This document shows positions 31,581 through 43,262 of a DNA stretch of 64,000 nucleotides, one piece after another (the stretch's first letter is position 1; every line of letters begins with the position of its first letter). The stretch lies in contig NC_135048.1 in the NCBI RefSeq assembly GCF_051014685.1, forward strand, positions 22,276,543-22,340,542. Direction: 5' to 3'. The notes under the pieces were generated by a model. That model had not been told where the DNA came from. It was given only the letters and a program-made list of their open reading frames with translations, and did not search any database. This DNA comes from Ptiloglossa arizonensis. Its lineage: Eukaryota; Arthropoda; Insecta; Hymenoptera; Colletidae. Both the position numbers and the translations under genes were made by a program.

Positions 31581-32818
31581 AACTCGAATACAGAGTACTC
31601 CCATCGCTCTGAAATACTTCACTTTCAAGCTACCGCCAGTCGAACGATTACGACCACATTTCTAATAGCTGCAAAATCAACCTAGTTCGCAATTTCGAAA
31701 ACTCCTGTTCGCACCGAAATATCGCCAGGAGGTTACGATCTAAATTCCAAGTCAAACGTGAAACGTTGCTCCGAAAGGAGAAGAAGAAAAAAAAAAGAAA
31801 AGAAACGTCCAATTCGCTATGCCACGACCCTAATCTACGAAACGCGCAAAACAAACGTCCAAAGCGTTCCAATGCGCGTATTAAGCGCACGCGAAGGAGA
31901 CGGAGGAGAGAGAGAGAGAGGTGATTCCTGGCTCCATTTTTCTGCCCGCGTCTTCGTGCGTTTCTGCTTTCATTAAGATGTAATTATTGCTCTTAACGAA
32001 GCCAAATGCTCCTTTAACGACCACCGGTCGAGGCATTAGCGCGATGGGAGGAAATCGTCTTCATTACGACGGTGAAACACTGTGGCAAACCGATGGTTTT
32101 TATCGGGAACTACCGCGAACGCGTAATTCCCATCGGTTATGCTCCTTGAGCGCTCTGTGCGCGTTTCAACGTTATTAGATGCCGATCCGCTTGGAAATCC
32201 ATCTCGATCTCCCGTGTAAATCCGCTCCGAGCGATGATCTCTCAAACGACGAGGGAAAGTATTTCGTTATCGGGGATAATCAGTTTCAACGGATGGACCC
32301 GTGTTCGCTAATCGGCCGTGCCACCATGTTGGTGCCAGCCGGATGCTAGGCGCCTTATCCCTGGCCACGCGGACACGTTTTCATTCATAAGTTCGTATAA
32401 CCTACTGGCGAGCGGCTTATCTCGCTTGTATTTGATGCTAGTTAGCATAAATTTTGTCGTACGGCCAGTTTCAGCGCGTGCTTTTTATTGCGTTGCTTAA
32501 TGCTCGCTCGAGGGGGGACTGCGCGGAGGTTGGTATTCATGCGCGAGGAAATACGTTTCGCGAGCGATGCGAACTGCAAACACCGCGCGCATATGGAAAA
32601 CGGGGGTTCTTAACCTTTACGTTGCTAGGGATCTCGGAGGAGAGAGTCTAGCGTGACCCGTCAACAGTTTTTTTGGAGGGAAAATGTATTTCTTTCTTTT
32701 TTTTTTGCGATTCCTGGAATATTGTAAAGAAATTCGAAGTACGGAGATTGTTACCGTAGATTTTGAATACTTCAAATACGCTGCGCGTAGGCGTGGGACT
32801 GTTTGTATATTTTACAAG
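31581..32818. other. Gene-free, partly CpG-rich spacer
   Basis: CpG-rich from about 31840 to 32660; small A-run (31786-31801) and GA-run (31904-31920). No supported gene. Confidence 0.4.
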
Positions 32819-33385
32819 TGTTCGAAGATACGAATAAACTTCGAGTATTTGAGTATTACGAGTAAAGTTTGAATATATGGAAACTCGAACGAACTTGGAG
32901 TATTCGGGTATTCGAATAGCATTCGAGTGCAATGAATGAATTTTGAATACTTGAGTATTTGAATGGTGTTCGAATAGCATTCGAGTGCAACAAGTGAATT
33001 TTGAATACTTGAGTATTTGAATGGTATTCGAATAGCATTCGAGTGCAATGAATCAATTTTGAATACTTGAGTATTTGAATGGTATTCGAATAGCATTCGA
33101 GTGCAACGGGTGAATTTTGAATACTTGAGTATTTGAATGGTATTCGAATAGCATTCGAGTGCAACGGATGAATTTTGAATACTTGAGTATTTGAATGGTA
33201 TTCGAATAGCATTCGAGTGCAACGAGTGAATTCTCAATACTTGAGTATTTGAATGGTATTCGAATAGCATTCGAGTGCAACGAGTGAATTTTGAATACTT
33301 GAGTGTTTGAATAGAATTCAAATAGCATTCGAGTGCAACGAGTGAATTTTGAATACTTGAGTATTCGAATTACATTCGAGCCTAC
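32819..33385. repeat. 58-bp TTCGA-core minisatellite, about 8 copies
   Basis: ATTCGAGTGCAAYGARTGAA recurs 58 bp apart (32921, 32979, 33037 and so on), each unit containing TGAATACTTGAGTATTTG and GGTATTCGAATAGC. The first 100 bp are irregular related sequence. Minus-strand frames of 90-170 codons across it are repeat artefacts. Confidence 0.94.
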
Positions 33386-34351
33386 TCAGATGTAATTCAC
33401 ACCACTGTATTCAAATACAACGAATATTAAGCTACTCGATTGGTGTAGAAAATACTCGAATAGACGAGGGGTCGGATTGTATTCGTCGAATATTCGAACG
33501 ATCGAAACCAGCGTAAAACGAAAGGGTCGGCACAATGGATCTCGATCTTCGATCTTGAAGAGAATCGTTGTTAAAAAAAAAAAATGGTTCTCAGAGGCGA
33601 TTTCTCATCTAAACGTTTCGTAGAATTTCAAGTTCCGCGAACAATAAGAAAATACCCTCGCGGCCGAGCAAGCGTAGCATTAAAATCACGCGATCGTTGA
33701 ATTTCTCCCGATATCGGTTTCATCGTTTAATTAATCCACGGTGCACTCATACCGCGGTAATTTTCGTTGTAATGCAGGCGCACCGCGATTGAATAGCCTC
33801 CGTGGATCCAACGCGGTCCCGCGATCTATCGATATGCGATCCGTTCTTCCGGTGATTTATTACCACCGCGAATCATCTGTCCAATCGGCTGATTATTTCT
33901 ATGTAGTTGTCTCGCGATCAATTCGTCTTCTAATCTAAGGATTTTGTGCTCCGGGCGCCGGGAGGATTCAAACCGTTTCGTGATCTATCCGATCCACGAT
34001 CCTCCCATGATACAAGTGCATCGCGGTTCGGTCGTTTCGCTTCTCGGCCAGCACCGAGCGTCGTTTCGCTTTGACCCATTGCTCGTAATTCACTCGGCCG
34101 GAGCGTCCACTTCATCATCGCTTTCATCGCAATTAGACACCACGGTAAACTGCTATACAAGCCGCGAAGCGGATCAAACGCCATTTAAGGATCATAGGTC
34201 TCGTTGCGCCCGGCACGCGTTTGGATTTCACCCGAGTCGGAATAAGGGCAAAGAGGCGACACACGTCCACCGTGAAACATTGTTGCGTCGTTTCGCGGAA
34301 AATCGACCGCTCTTCCTTTTCTAAGACGGTTCGATTTCTAATTACGGCCTC
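33386..34351. other. Gene-free, CpG-rich spacer
   Basis: Unamplified TTCGA fragments at the left edge, then CpG-rich sequence from 33640. A 126-codon plus frame (33944-34324) is unrecognised. No motif seen. Confidence 0.4.
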
Positions 34352-34950
34352 GGATACTCGAATAATTTCATATTCGAGTATATAATGGTCATTCGAGTAT
34401 TCGACTGTTATTATTCGAATATTCAAGTATTCGAATATTTGAGTGTTCGAATATTCAAGTATTCGAATATTTGAGTGTTCGAATATTATTATTCGAATAT
34501 TTGAGTATCCGACTATTATTTTTCGAATATTTAAGTATTTGAATATTTGACTATTCGAATATTTAAGTATTCGAATATTTAAGTATTCGAATATTTGAGT
34601 ATTCGACTATTACTATTCGAATATTTGAGTATTCGATTATTATTATGCGAATATTTGAGTATCCGACTATTACTGTTCGAGTATTCGAGTATTCGATTAT
34701 TATTATTCGTATAATTGAGTATCCGACTATTATTGTTCGAATATTTAAGTATTTGAATATTTGACTATTCGAATATTTAAGTATTCGAATATTTAAGTAT
34801 TCGACTATTACTATTCGAATATTTGAGTATCCGACTATTGTTATTCGAATATTCGAGTATCCGACTATTATTATTCGAATATTCGAGTATCCGACTATTA
34901 TTATTCGAATATTCAAGTATCCGACTATTCTTATTCGAATACTTCAATTC
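34352..34950. repeat. 30-bp TTCGA-core array with ~220-bp higher order
   Basis: Subunits built from TATTCGAATATTYGAGTA and TCCGACTATTATTATT repeat mostly every 30 bp towards the right end. A composite block beginning TTCGAATATTTAAGTATTTG occurs at about 34518 and again at about 34738, about 220 bp apart, showing block amplification of diverged subunits. Confidence 0.9.
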
Positions 34951-35285
34951 GAATATTATTATTCAAATACTATTTGAATATTATTTTGCAAATAAGAAGA
35001 TACCGATTATTATTCGAATAAGAAGATTCTTCGAATAAGAAGGTATCGATATTATTCTTCAAAGAAGAAGGTACTCGTGTTATTATTCAAATAAGAAGTT
35101 CCTCGTATTATTCTTTAAATAAGAGGGTACTCGCATTACTCTTCAACTAAGAAGGTAAACATATTATTCTTCAAATAAGAAGGTACGCATATTATTTTTC
35201 GAATAAGAAGGTACGCATATCGTTATTCAAATGTGTGCATATTATTATTCAAATAGAGTACGGATATTGTTATTCAAATAAGGAG
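34951..35285. repeat. 28-bp minisatellite adjoining the TTCGA array
   Basis: Units near AATAAGAAGGTACGCATATT plus ATTCTTCA, for example AAGAAGGTACGC at 35177 and 35205 (28 bp). It grades out of the preceding TTCGA array without a spacer, which suggests that it arose from that array's edge. Confidence 0.88.
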
Positions 35286-38149
35286 GACCGCGTATATTCT
35301 CACGATAAGAATGTGAAATACAACGCAATCCCATCGCGAATAAATGCAGATCCCCGAAAATGGTGTAAATTTAATGCAGTTACACAACGACCGTACGCCT
35401 TCTGGTGATTTCAATGCGTGGCAACAGAACCCCTGTTGCGCTCCAAGTGTTAAGTTTATCGATACCTCGCTCGAACCGATAAATCTACGCTTTGCAAACG
35501 TTCGCAGTGTTGTAGAGAATTTTTCTCGTGTAAAAGTAGTACGCGTTAACGAAGCCGTTTCGAACGTAAAAGTCCAAGTAATCTGGATCCACGCGTTCAA
35601 GTATTTACACTTTAGAAGTTTTTCTACTTTTTCGTTGGCGAGGCTATCTCCGCGTATTAGTGCTGCTTAAAATGTTAAAAAAGTAATATGGAAAGCTACC
35701 AGTTCCAATTAATAGCACGAGACAAAGTTCAATCTAGGTTTTTCTTTTAATTACTCGCGATCGCGGAGTCAATCTCGCGAACATTTTATCATAAGGATTT
35801 CTCTTAATAATCGGATTCTAACGATTTTAATTGCCGCTAATGATAATAATTAGTCTCTAACGAGACACGTTTCTTCAAAGTTATTAAATATTCGAAATTG
35901 TTACAGAATAGAGAATTATTCTTGCACGGAACACGATTTGCAAGGTCAAGTAGAATGCACACCCATTAATGTATTTCTCTTCGATCTCGATCTACTTCAT
36001 TTGTTTTCCCATCAATTTCATCGTAAGTTTGACCAAAGAACTTTAATATCTCGCACGAAAAAAGCTTCACCGTTGTTGTACGTTTCTTCCTAGTCGTGAA
36101 AGTTTCGCAAGAAGTACAGCCATTTATTAATGTTTTAAGGATAAAACATTTTGTTTTCTGTACTGTGGTAACGTTCTTTGGGAAAATCACGACGCGTGTA
36201 CGTGCACTTTCCTCGTTGAAAAATATTTCTCTCGGACGTAGCAGAACGAAAGATCACTTATCTTAAATTAGGTTCAATTAACGGAGTTCAATGAATAAAC
36301 AGTCGCGATAGTTGGTATTCAAAGATTATTAAACGAAGAATTTGATTCGTTCAAAATCGAATTTGATCAATACCTTTGTTCTTAATGCGCACTAACATTT
36401 CACTCTCTGTTTTTAAAACATTTTCCAAACGTTAACAATTATCCAATTATTAATTTCAATCACCGATCCTCTCCCAGAACGTCACGAAAGTATTTAAAAA
36501 TTTTCCCAAATTTCAACAAAAATATATTTTAATACACTTTACTATTCCGTGCACGTTTCACTTCCTTTCTTCGTTCGAACGTCAATGATTTTATTTAAAA
36601 ATTTAACGATCACAAATATCCGTGTCAAATCTTTTTAGTTGTTTCGTTATCGCGACGTTATTTGCGCGAATAGTTCAATTACAAATCTCTCTAATTTACA
36701 ATTTAGGTGCGCCTCGATAGAAAACGAACGCAAAAAATTAATTTTCATAGTCAAGGTTCGAATTATACATAAGTTCAGGTGCAACGTAAAAGGGAAAAGA
36801 ATTCCAGTCGGTACGACAGCGCCGCATCGGTAATGATCGATGTAGTATGATAAATAGTTTTACTCGGATTTCTAATCCTGAAAAAAACTGCTGTAGAATG
36901 TGCCACTTTCGCCCGTGTTAAGATAGCAGACCGCCTACTCGGTGTTTCGCATTTACTTTCGATGTACGGCGCCGATCTTGAAAAAATATTCCGATTTTTG
37001 TCGATTCAGAACTGCAGAAAGTGGAACAAAAGTTTCTGTGCCGAGCGAATATTCAAATGATATTCCACTGTTGATCGCTTGCCACGAGCACTGCGTTCAA
37101 CTTTGTTTTTCTCAACACTTCTGACACGTGCGCATTATCCGACTAAATAATATTCACGTTTGCTCCTAATGTCCAAGTATCCTTGAATATTTCAAACTTA
37201 ACTAATCAGGTTGGACAAGTATCTGTTTACACGTTGAAGACGTTAACTCGCGAAAAACGTTTAAATTGCTCAAGAAAATGGTCGAGATGCAATTATTAAA
37301 ACATGAAAAATCGGAGTGTTACTTTGAAACTAATTAGATGTTCATTCATAGCTTCTAAGAGTGAATTTTCTGTATTAATTTAATCAAAGAAACTTAGTAA
37401 TATATTTTCAATGACCTTTCTTTGTATCTTTTATACATAAAATAACTTGAGGAATCAATTCGTGCAGATCGTAGAGTTCCATTAGAAGAAAAGGTGAAAC
37501 TGTATTTTGCAGTTGACAAAATCGATTTTTATATGAATATATATTTTCTCAAAGTTGAGGATGTTAGAAATATTCTCCTAAAAATTATGAGACCACCACC
37601 ATTGCCTACACGTAACGCAAACCACCCCTAAGGTACCAAGAAGACGTTTTATTCTCATCTTCAATGGTTCTTGGACAGCAACTGGTAACAGATCGCATCG
37701 CTCATCTTCCACGTTTCAGTTTTATCCAAAGCAAATTTTTCATTCCAGGGTACATTCATTTCTAACCTAAAAGCACAAATTTTGTACGTCCTTTTCCTTT
37801 CTCCTTTGATAGATAAGATTGTGTGCTAAACATGATCGACAAAATAGGAAAAACAAGATTTCTATCTTATCTCCCGTGCCACCTGGTCTGGACTCCCCCT
37901 TTCAAAGTCTAATTATTTCCAGACATCGAAAGATGGATATCTTGCAAAATAGTAGTCCAAGCAAAGATACCGGCTAGGAAATCACGATTGCGATCTGGTC
38001 TACGTTGTTATTTCAATTAAACTGAACTTCTGTTTCGAATCTATACTTACATTCGGTTCTGAAGGCTGAACCGGCCACGTGTGCTCTCTTTCAAACGGGG
38101 CACGTAGCCGATGAACTTGAACAATGTAGCTCAAAAGCGTCATTAGTGA
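35286..38149. other. Gene-free AT-rich stretch
   Basis: The longest stretch without an array in the central window. Several unrecognised frames under 110 codons occur on both strands (for example 35966-36190 minus). I see nothing I can name. Confidence 0.45.
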
Positions 38150-38281
38150 GAGAAAATCAACATCGACGCGGTTCGTCGTTGGATAATTTTTTTCCGAGGA
38201 AAAACACCTGCGGGTTACGATACACGCTCGATATCGAAGCTCGTGACCAATTATATTCGTGGTATCACGAAAGTAGCCAAC

Positions 38282-38536
38282 ATGGAAATCGATCCTGAAC
38301 GCGAGACTCTTCCTTTATTAACAAATCGTTCGGATAGCATCGAGAATCGGTCGTCTGAAATTAGTCGCTTGTTCGTCGCTGCACTATCGCTGGAAAATTG
38401 GCTCGGTATCATCTCCAGGAAACTCGTCCACGAAGATTGCTCCCGATCATCACGGTTATTGGTTTTGATAAAATTGTTGCTATTAGGCGATAGCGATCTC
38501 GTAAAAGTCGAGCTCGGGTTTCTTCAAACTTTCTAG
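38282..38536 (+). CDS. Unrecognised 84-codon frame with a dileucine-like N-terminus
   Basis: An ATG at 38282 in good context (GCCAACATGG) starts MEIDPERETLPLLTNRSD and runs to TAG at 38534. The frame is actually open from 38150, so the ATG is a choice. ERETLPLL fits the acidic-dileucine sorting pattern found in the cytoplasmic tails of lysosomal membrane proteins, and residues around 65-75 (LLVLIKLLLL) are hydrophobic. A weak donor (CTC|GTAAAAG) lies near 38499. Nothing identifies a family, and frames of this length are expected by chance here. Confidence 0.17.
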   Translation: MEIDPERETLPLLTNRSDSIENRSSEISRLFVAALSLENWLGIISRKLVHEDCSRSSRLLVLIKLLLLGDSDLVKVELGFLQTF

Positions 38537-38830
38537 GCCAACGACTTGGTCCGCCGGGAGGAATCTTCCTGGAGAAAGGAACGATTCGCTTCAGAAAATT
38601 CAATTCTTTGATTCCGCGCCAGTGTACCGTTCCCTTGACGGTACGTACGAAACTCAAATTTTTGAACAAAGAAGATTCTTTGATTTAAGAAATGAAAATC
38701 ACGTTTGAAAAAATTTCAACGAATTCGTATACCTGTGATAAAATTTGTGTCGGAGAACCTCGAAGGAATTGCACCGTATCGAAGTGGAGATGGCTTTAGG
38801 TGATTTGGTGGAGAATACTTGTTGAATTTT

Positions 38831-39370
38831 TTCGTATTCGAATATTTGATCGGTGTTTCAAATATCTGGTCGAATGTAATTCGAATACTGTGACGATTCA
38901 AATATTCGCCGAATATAATTCGAATACTTTGAAGATTCAAATATTCGCCGAATATAATTCGAATACTTTGAAGATTCAAATATTCGCCGAATATAATTCG
39001 AATACTTTGAAGATTCAAATATTCGCCGAATATAATTCGAATACTTTGAAGATTCAAATATATGCCGAATATAATTCGAATACTTTGAAGATTCAAATAT
39101 ATGTCGAATATAATTCGAATACTTTGAAGATTCAAATATATGTCGAATATAATTCGAATACTTTCAAGATTCAAATATTCTCCGAATATAATTCGAATAC
39201 TTTTAAGATTCAAATATTCTCCGAATATAATTCGAATACTTTGACGATTCGAATATTCGCCGAATATAATTCGAATACTTTGACGATTCAAATATTCGCC
39301 GAATATGATTCGAATACTTTGGCGATTCGAATATTCGCCGAATATAATTCGAATACTCGAGTATTCGAGT
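38831..39370. repeat. 39-bp TTCGA-core minisatellite, about 12 copies
   Basis: Units near GCCGAATATAATTCGAATAC plus TTTGAAGATTCAAATATTC, with a central run of copies that swap TATTCGCC for TATATGCC or TATATGTC, and a right-hand block using TTGACGATTCG. The 13-codon period leaves long frames open on both strands (223 codons minus, 190 plus), not genes. The order of variants shows spread by local duplication. Confidence 0.95.
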
Positions 39371-40344
39371 AAGAAAATTCGAGACACCGGATAAATGCTA
39401 ACTGGATCTTTTTATAATAACTGCAAACGACGAATAAAAGTATTCGGCACTCCTATGCAAATGTGCATAAGGTTGTGCAAAGGTTCCGCATGCCTTTATT
39501 TTCTTTTCTTCTTTCAAGTAACATTGCACCGAAGATAACTTATCGTTTTAAGGAAGTTTCATCAATGTCTGGGTCAGGTCGCGACTTTTAATGGCGATAT
39601 AAAGAAAGGAAAGATTCAACTTTCAAATCTATTAAATTAATATCACGCCTATCACGCACGTCCATTTACGCAAACCACGAATAAATTTTCTATTTGAATT
39701 ATTACAAGTCTACGATCGCTTATCGATAAGAGACACCGAAGGATTTTCCATTTAAGTTATTTCAGTCGGAAGAACAAGTATGTTGCTATAAAGCATTCGT
39801 CGGCGAGTAACTCTCTGTATAAATAAATCGGTACGAAATCGCGTTTACGAGAAATATAAATGGCAGGAGATGTATAGTCCGCGATAAAACTTTCGTCAGC
39901 TGTACTTCGTGAACTTTCAATAGAAATAAATTCATGCAAAGCTACAGGCGTGTACCGTTACTGTGAAAACGCGATGTATTTATGAATTTTCTATTTAATT
40001 TTTCTCATTTAACTTGTTCGAAGAAAGAGAAATATTTTTATGCGGTAAAACTTTAACGAGAATCGCTATTAATTACCGGTAGAAGTGAATTGATACAAGA
40101 CCGAAGCACCGGATGAGAAAGATCGAAGTAAAGATGCGAAGTATCCTAGAATTGTTTCTTTGTTTTACTGAAATCGGTCTATAGACGGATAGCTCGCAAT
40201 AAAGGTTAGCTTTTGCATGCTGGAGCTAATTCTCGATCGAAAGGTAAATAAAACGATAATTACTTAGCGTGCTAGCTCACATACTGTGGAGTGTGGAGCA
40301 TCTTATGTACTTTTCACAGTAATTCAAAGCCTGAGATTACTCGT
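39371..40344. other. Gene-free AT-rich spacer
   Basis: No array, RNA gene or supported frame seen. Confidence 0.5.
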
Positions 40345-40746
40345 TCTATATTCGAATATGTGAAAACTTTCGAAATTCAAATATTTCGTAGTATTCGAAT
40401 ACTTAAGTATTGTATTCGAATATTTCGTAGTATTCGAATTCTTATGTATTGTATTCGAATATTCGTAGTATTCGAATTCTTAAGTATTGTATTCGAATAT
40501 TCGTAATATTTGAATTCTTAAATATTGTATTCGAGTATTTCGTAGTATTCGAATACTTAAGTATTGTATCCGAATATTCGTAGTACTCGATTATTTAATT
40601 ACTGTATCCGAATATTCGTAATATTCGAATTCTTAAATATTGTATTCGAGTATTTCGTAGTATTCGAATACTTAAGTATTGTATCCGAATATTCGTAGTG
40701 CTCGAATACTTAAGCATTGTATCCGAATATTCGTAGTATTCGAATA
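40345..40746. repeat. 38/39-bp TTCGA-core minisatellite with trimeric order
   Basis: Units near CGTAGTATTCGAATACTTAA plus GTATTGTATTCGAATATT repeat every 38-39 bp. GAATTCTTAAATATTGTATT occurs at 40512 and 40627, 115 bp apart, marking a three-unit higher-order repeat in the right half. Confidence 0.92.
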
Positions 40747-41826
40747 GTGCAACTATGTATTATACAATATATTACGTTCTTTAAGTCAATTAAAAAAATT
40801 TTGATCAAACGATGAACAAAAATCGATTAAAAGAAACATTAACCTTTAGAAGACATTTCCCTGACACATCATTCTTCCAATCATTGCATCTTTGCAATAT
40901 ATTGTTCTACAATTAAATCTATTCCATCAGATGAGACACTTTCGCATTTCTTTACACTTCTCAGTGCAGCATAAAGTCAAAAAGAAAATACATTCGGAAC
41001 ACTTTTCGCTCAAAGATCTCCAGTATACATTCCAACATAAGAACCCATTGAGGGGGCGGGAGTTCAGTTTCATAGCTCTCGAAGAGATCGTCTTTCGTTC
41101 AGATTTTTCACTTCTTCCATCGACACGTTTCGCGAGCTTCTCTATCGAACACCGTATAGAAAATCTCACGGTCGCCCGCACCGAATCCTTTTTTCATCGG
41201 CATGTTTTTAAATTCGACTTCTGTTTAACCGACGTTATCTCGCGAACCCGAGTGACACGAGCCGAGTATTCGTTCGCCAGTGTTTTGCACTCTTCTTGGT
41301 CGTGTTCCGCCCCGAGTCCCTGAGATATGACCATCGGGATCCGTCGAAGCGTGTTTCCTGTCTGTCCATTGGGTCGGGTAATTTAGCTGGACCGCGAAGA
41401 CGAACAGGTGAATTTCGGCTCCCGACCGATGCCGAGGAAACGAGTTATAAACGCGTAGAGACCTGTCGTTGATAAAGAAATTAGGGGGCTCCGATGATTT
41501 ATGGGTTCTCTTAACAAGCGTTAAGATACCAGGACGCTGAATAAGAAATTGATTTGTTTACCGTAATGACTTTAGTTTCTCACGATACGACGGATGGATC
41601 GTTCTTGCTTCTTCCGCCGCGAAACCATGATAATCTCGCATCGTCTCGTGCGCCATTACGTCTAAATTGTTGCAAAGTGGATCTTCGATTGTTCGAGCAC
41701 CACTTTTTCGAATATTCAATCGTTCGAGTAGGAAACAAGTATTCAATTTACGTGTTGCTATTTCGTAGAGGGTATCGAAGTATCGAGAATGTAATTTATT
41801 GTTGTCGTTTATACAGGGTGTATGGT
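40747..41826. other. Gene-free spacer
   Basis: A 143-codon plus frame (40892-41323) starts at a TTG and has no motif. ATACAGGGTG at 41811, part of the dispersed 15-mer, abuts the duplication that follows. A lone TTCGAATATTCAATCGTTCG lies at 41708-41727. Confidence 0.4.
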
Positions 41827-42045
41827 TTATCTCGGCTAGAGTGTGTCACTTGGAAACGATAGTATCGAGAATATTTTTTTACGAACTTTTAGCACGGAAG
41901 ATGGCGGAGAAATTATTTATACCGATAAGACATTAATTATTAATGTCTTATCTCGGCTAGAGTATGTCACGTGCAAACGATAGTATCGAGAATATTTTTT
42001 TACGAACGTTTAACATGGAGGATGGCGGAGAAATTATTTATACCG
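41827..42045. repeat. 121-bp tandem duplication with junction palindrome
   Basis: TTATCTCGGCTAGAGT starts copies at 41827 and 41948. Both run through ACGATAGTATCGAGAATA and GATGGCGGAGAAATTATTTA to TACCG. The join between copies (41924-41952) is a palindrome with two perfect 14-bp arms, GATAAGACATTAAT and its complement, around one base. Confidence 0.92.
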
Positions 42046-43125
42046 TGTAATGTACTTTGTATCGAACAATTTCTTTGAGAATATATTTTTTATACCTTCG
42101 ATTCTTCGTGATACGTTTCATCGTGTTGTTACGAGATACATACTTTGTATACTTTATGTAAAGATTCGCATTGTTGCACGAAACTTTGTCGAAGAATTAG
42201 TCCAAATAATTCTATAATACTTTACAGATACTTAATTTTCTCGACATTAATCGCTCGTAATTGTTTCGAGGTATTGGAACGTTTACGTGGAAAATAAGTT
42301 TAAAAACTTTTACGGGTTTCACAAATTGGAGAACAGTGGAGTTCATCAAGATGTTGAATTTCGTCGGGATTAAACGGTTCCCTTTTCACGGGACATAAAA
42401 TACAACGTGTCATTAAACAAGAAGAAATTCCCAGAAGTCAAAATTCGACTTCTCGTTTATATCATTCCGCACAATTTTCAAGGAACAATCTTTCTCTTAA
42501 CCACGAAATTCGATTCTCGGAATTAATATTCCAAACGGTAGAAAATTGTTATCTATCAAGAGGAGAGTTCGATTACGGGCAATGTACCTGGAAAGTATTT
42601 TCAAATATGTTTCCCAATTTGTCGACTCGGAAAATAATGCGAAACAATATTTACAAACGTGGAATAATCGAGTACGCAAACGATGGAAAAGTATTTTACT
42701 ATTCTCTGTACTTAGAAACAATTGTACAATAATACTGACTAAAAATTCTTCAATGAGTTATATCTAAATAATATTATATTCACAATTAGTATTCAATATC
42801 ACCTCTTTCTAAACTAAACTTCCTTACACAAACATTTCGTGCCTGGAATTTAAAGATCCTTATCAAAAAGATAAAAATGGAAGACGATAGAAATTCAAAA
42901 AATAAAATACGTTCGTAAAATTACAAAATTTTCATTTTACGAAATCTTCGTTAAATTTCAATATGCTCGTCCATATAACACTGGCACAATTTTCCTTGCA
43001 CCTTGCGGAAGAAAAAAAATGACTCGTCGCTTCGACGCGAGGAATTAAACACGTAACTTCGTTACTCGCAAAATTACAGGTCTCGCATTTCATAAAATTC
43101 TTTTCGTTCGATTTCGATATTTCAC
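42046..43125. other. Gene-free AT-rich spacer
   Basis: No array or supported frame. A diverged relative of the next repeat (TTTTCCTTGCACCTTGCG) lies at about 42990. Confidence 0.45.
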
Positions 43126-43262
43126 GGTCGTTATCACCGAGCGTGTCCCGCGATAATTTTCCCTGCACCTTGCGAAATTCCTTGTTGCTCGATTTTAATA
43201 CGGTTGTTATCACCCGGCCGTGTTCCGCCATAATTTTCCCCGCACCTTGCGAAATTCATCAG
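43126..43262. repeat. 76-bp tandem duplication
   Basis: GGTYGTTATCACC begins copies at 43126 and 43202. Both continue through GATAATTTTCCCTGCACC (or CATAATTTTCCCCGCACC) and TTGCGAAATTC. A third, more diverged copy of the TTGCACCTTGCG part precedes them. Confidence 0.8.

Noticed and set aside
34352..34950. Heat-shock elements, because GAANNTTC dyads abound
   Set aside because: Adjacent dyads are not in the 5-bp phase needed for trimer binding; the motif is a by-product of the TATTCGAATA core.
38716..39387. 223-codon minus-strand and 190-codon plus-strand frames
   Set aside because: Both are translations of the 39-bp array in opposite directions; simultaneous openness on both strands argues against coding.
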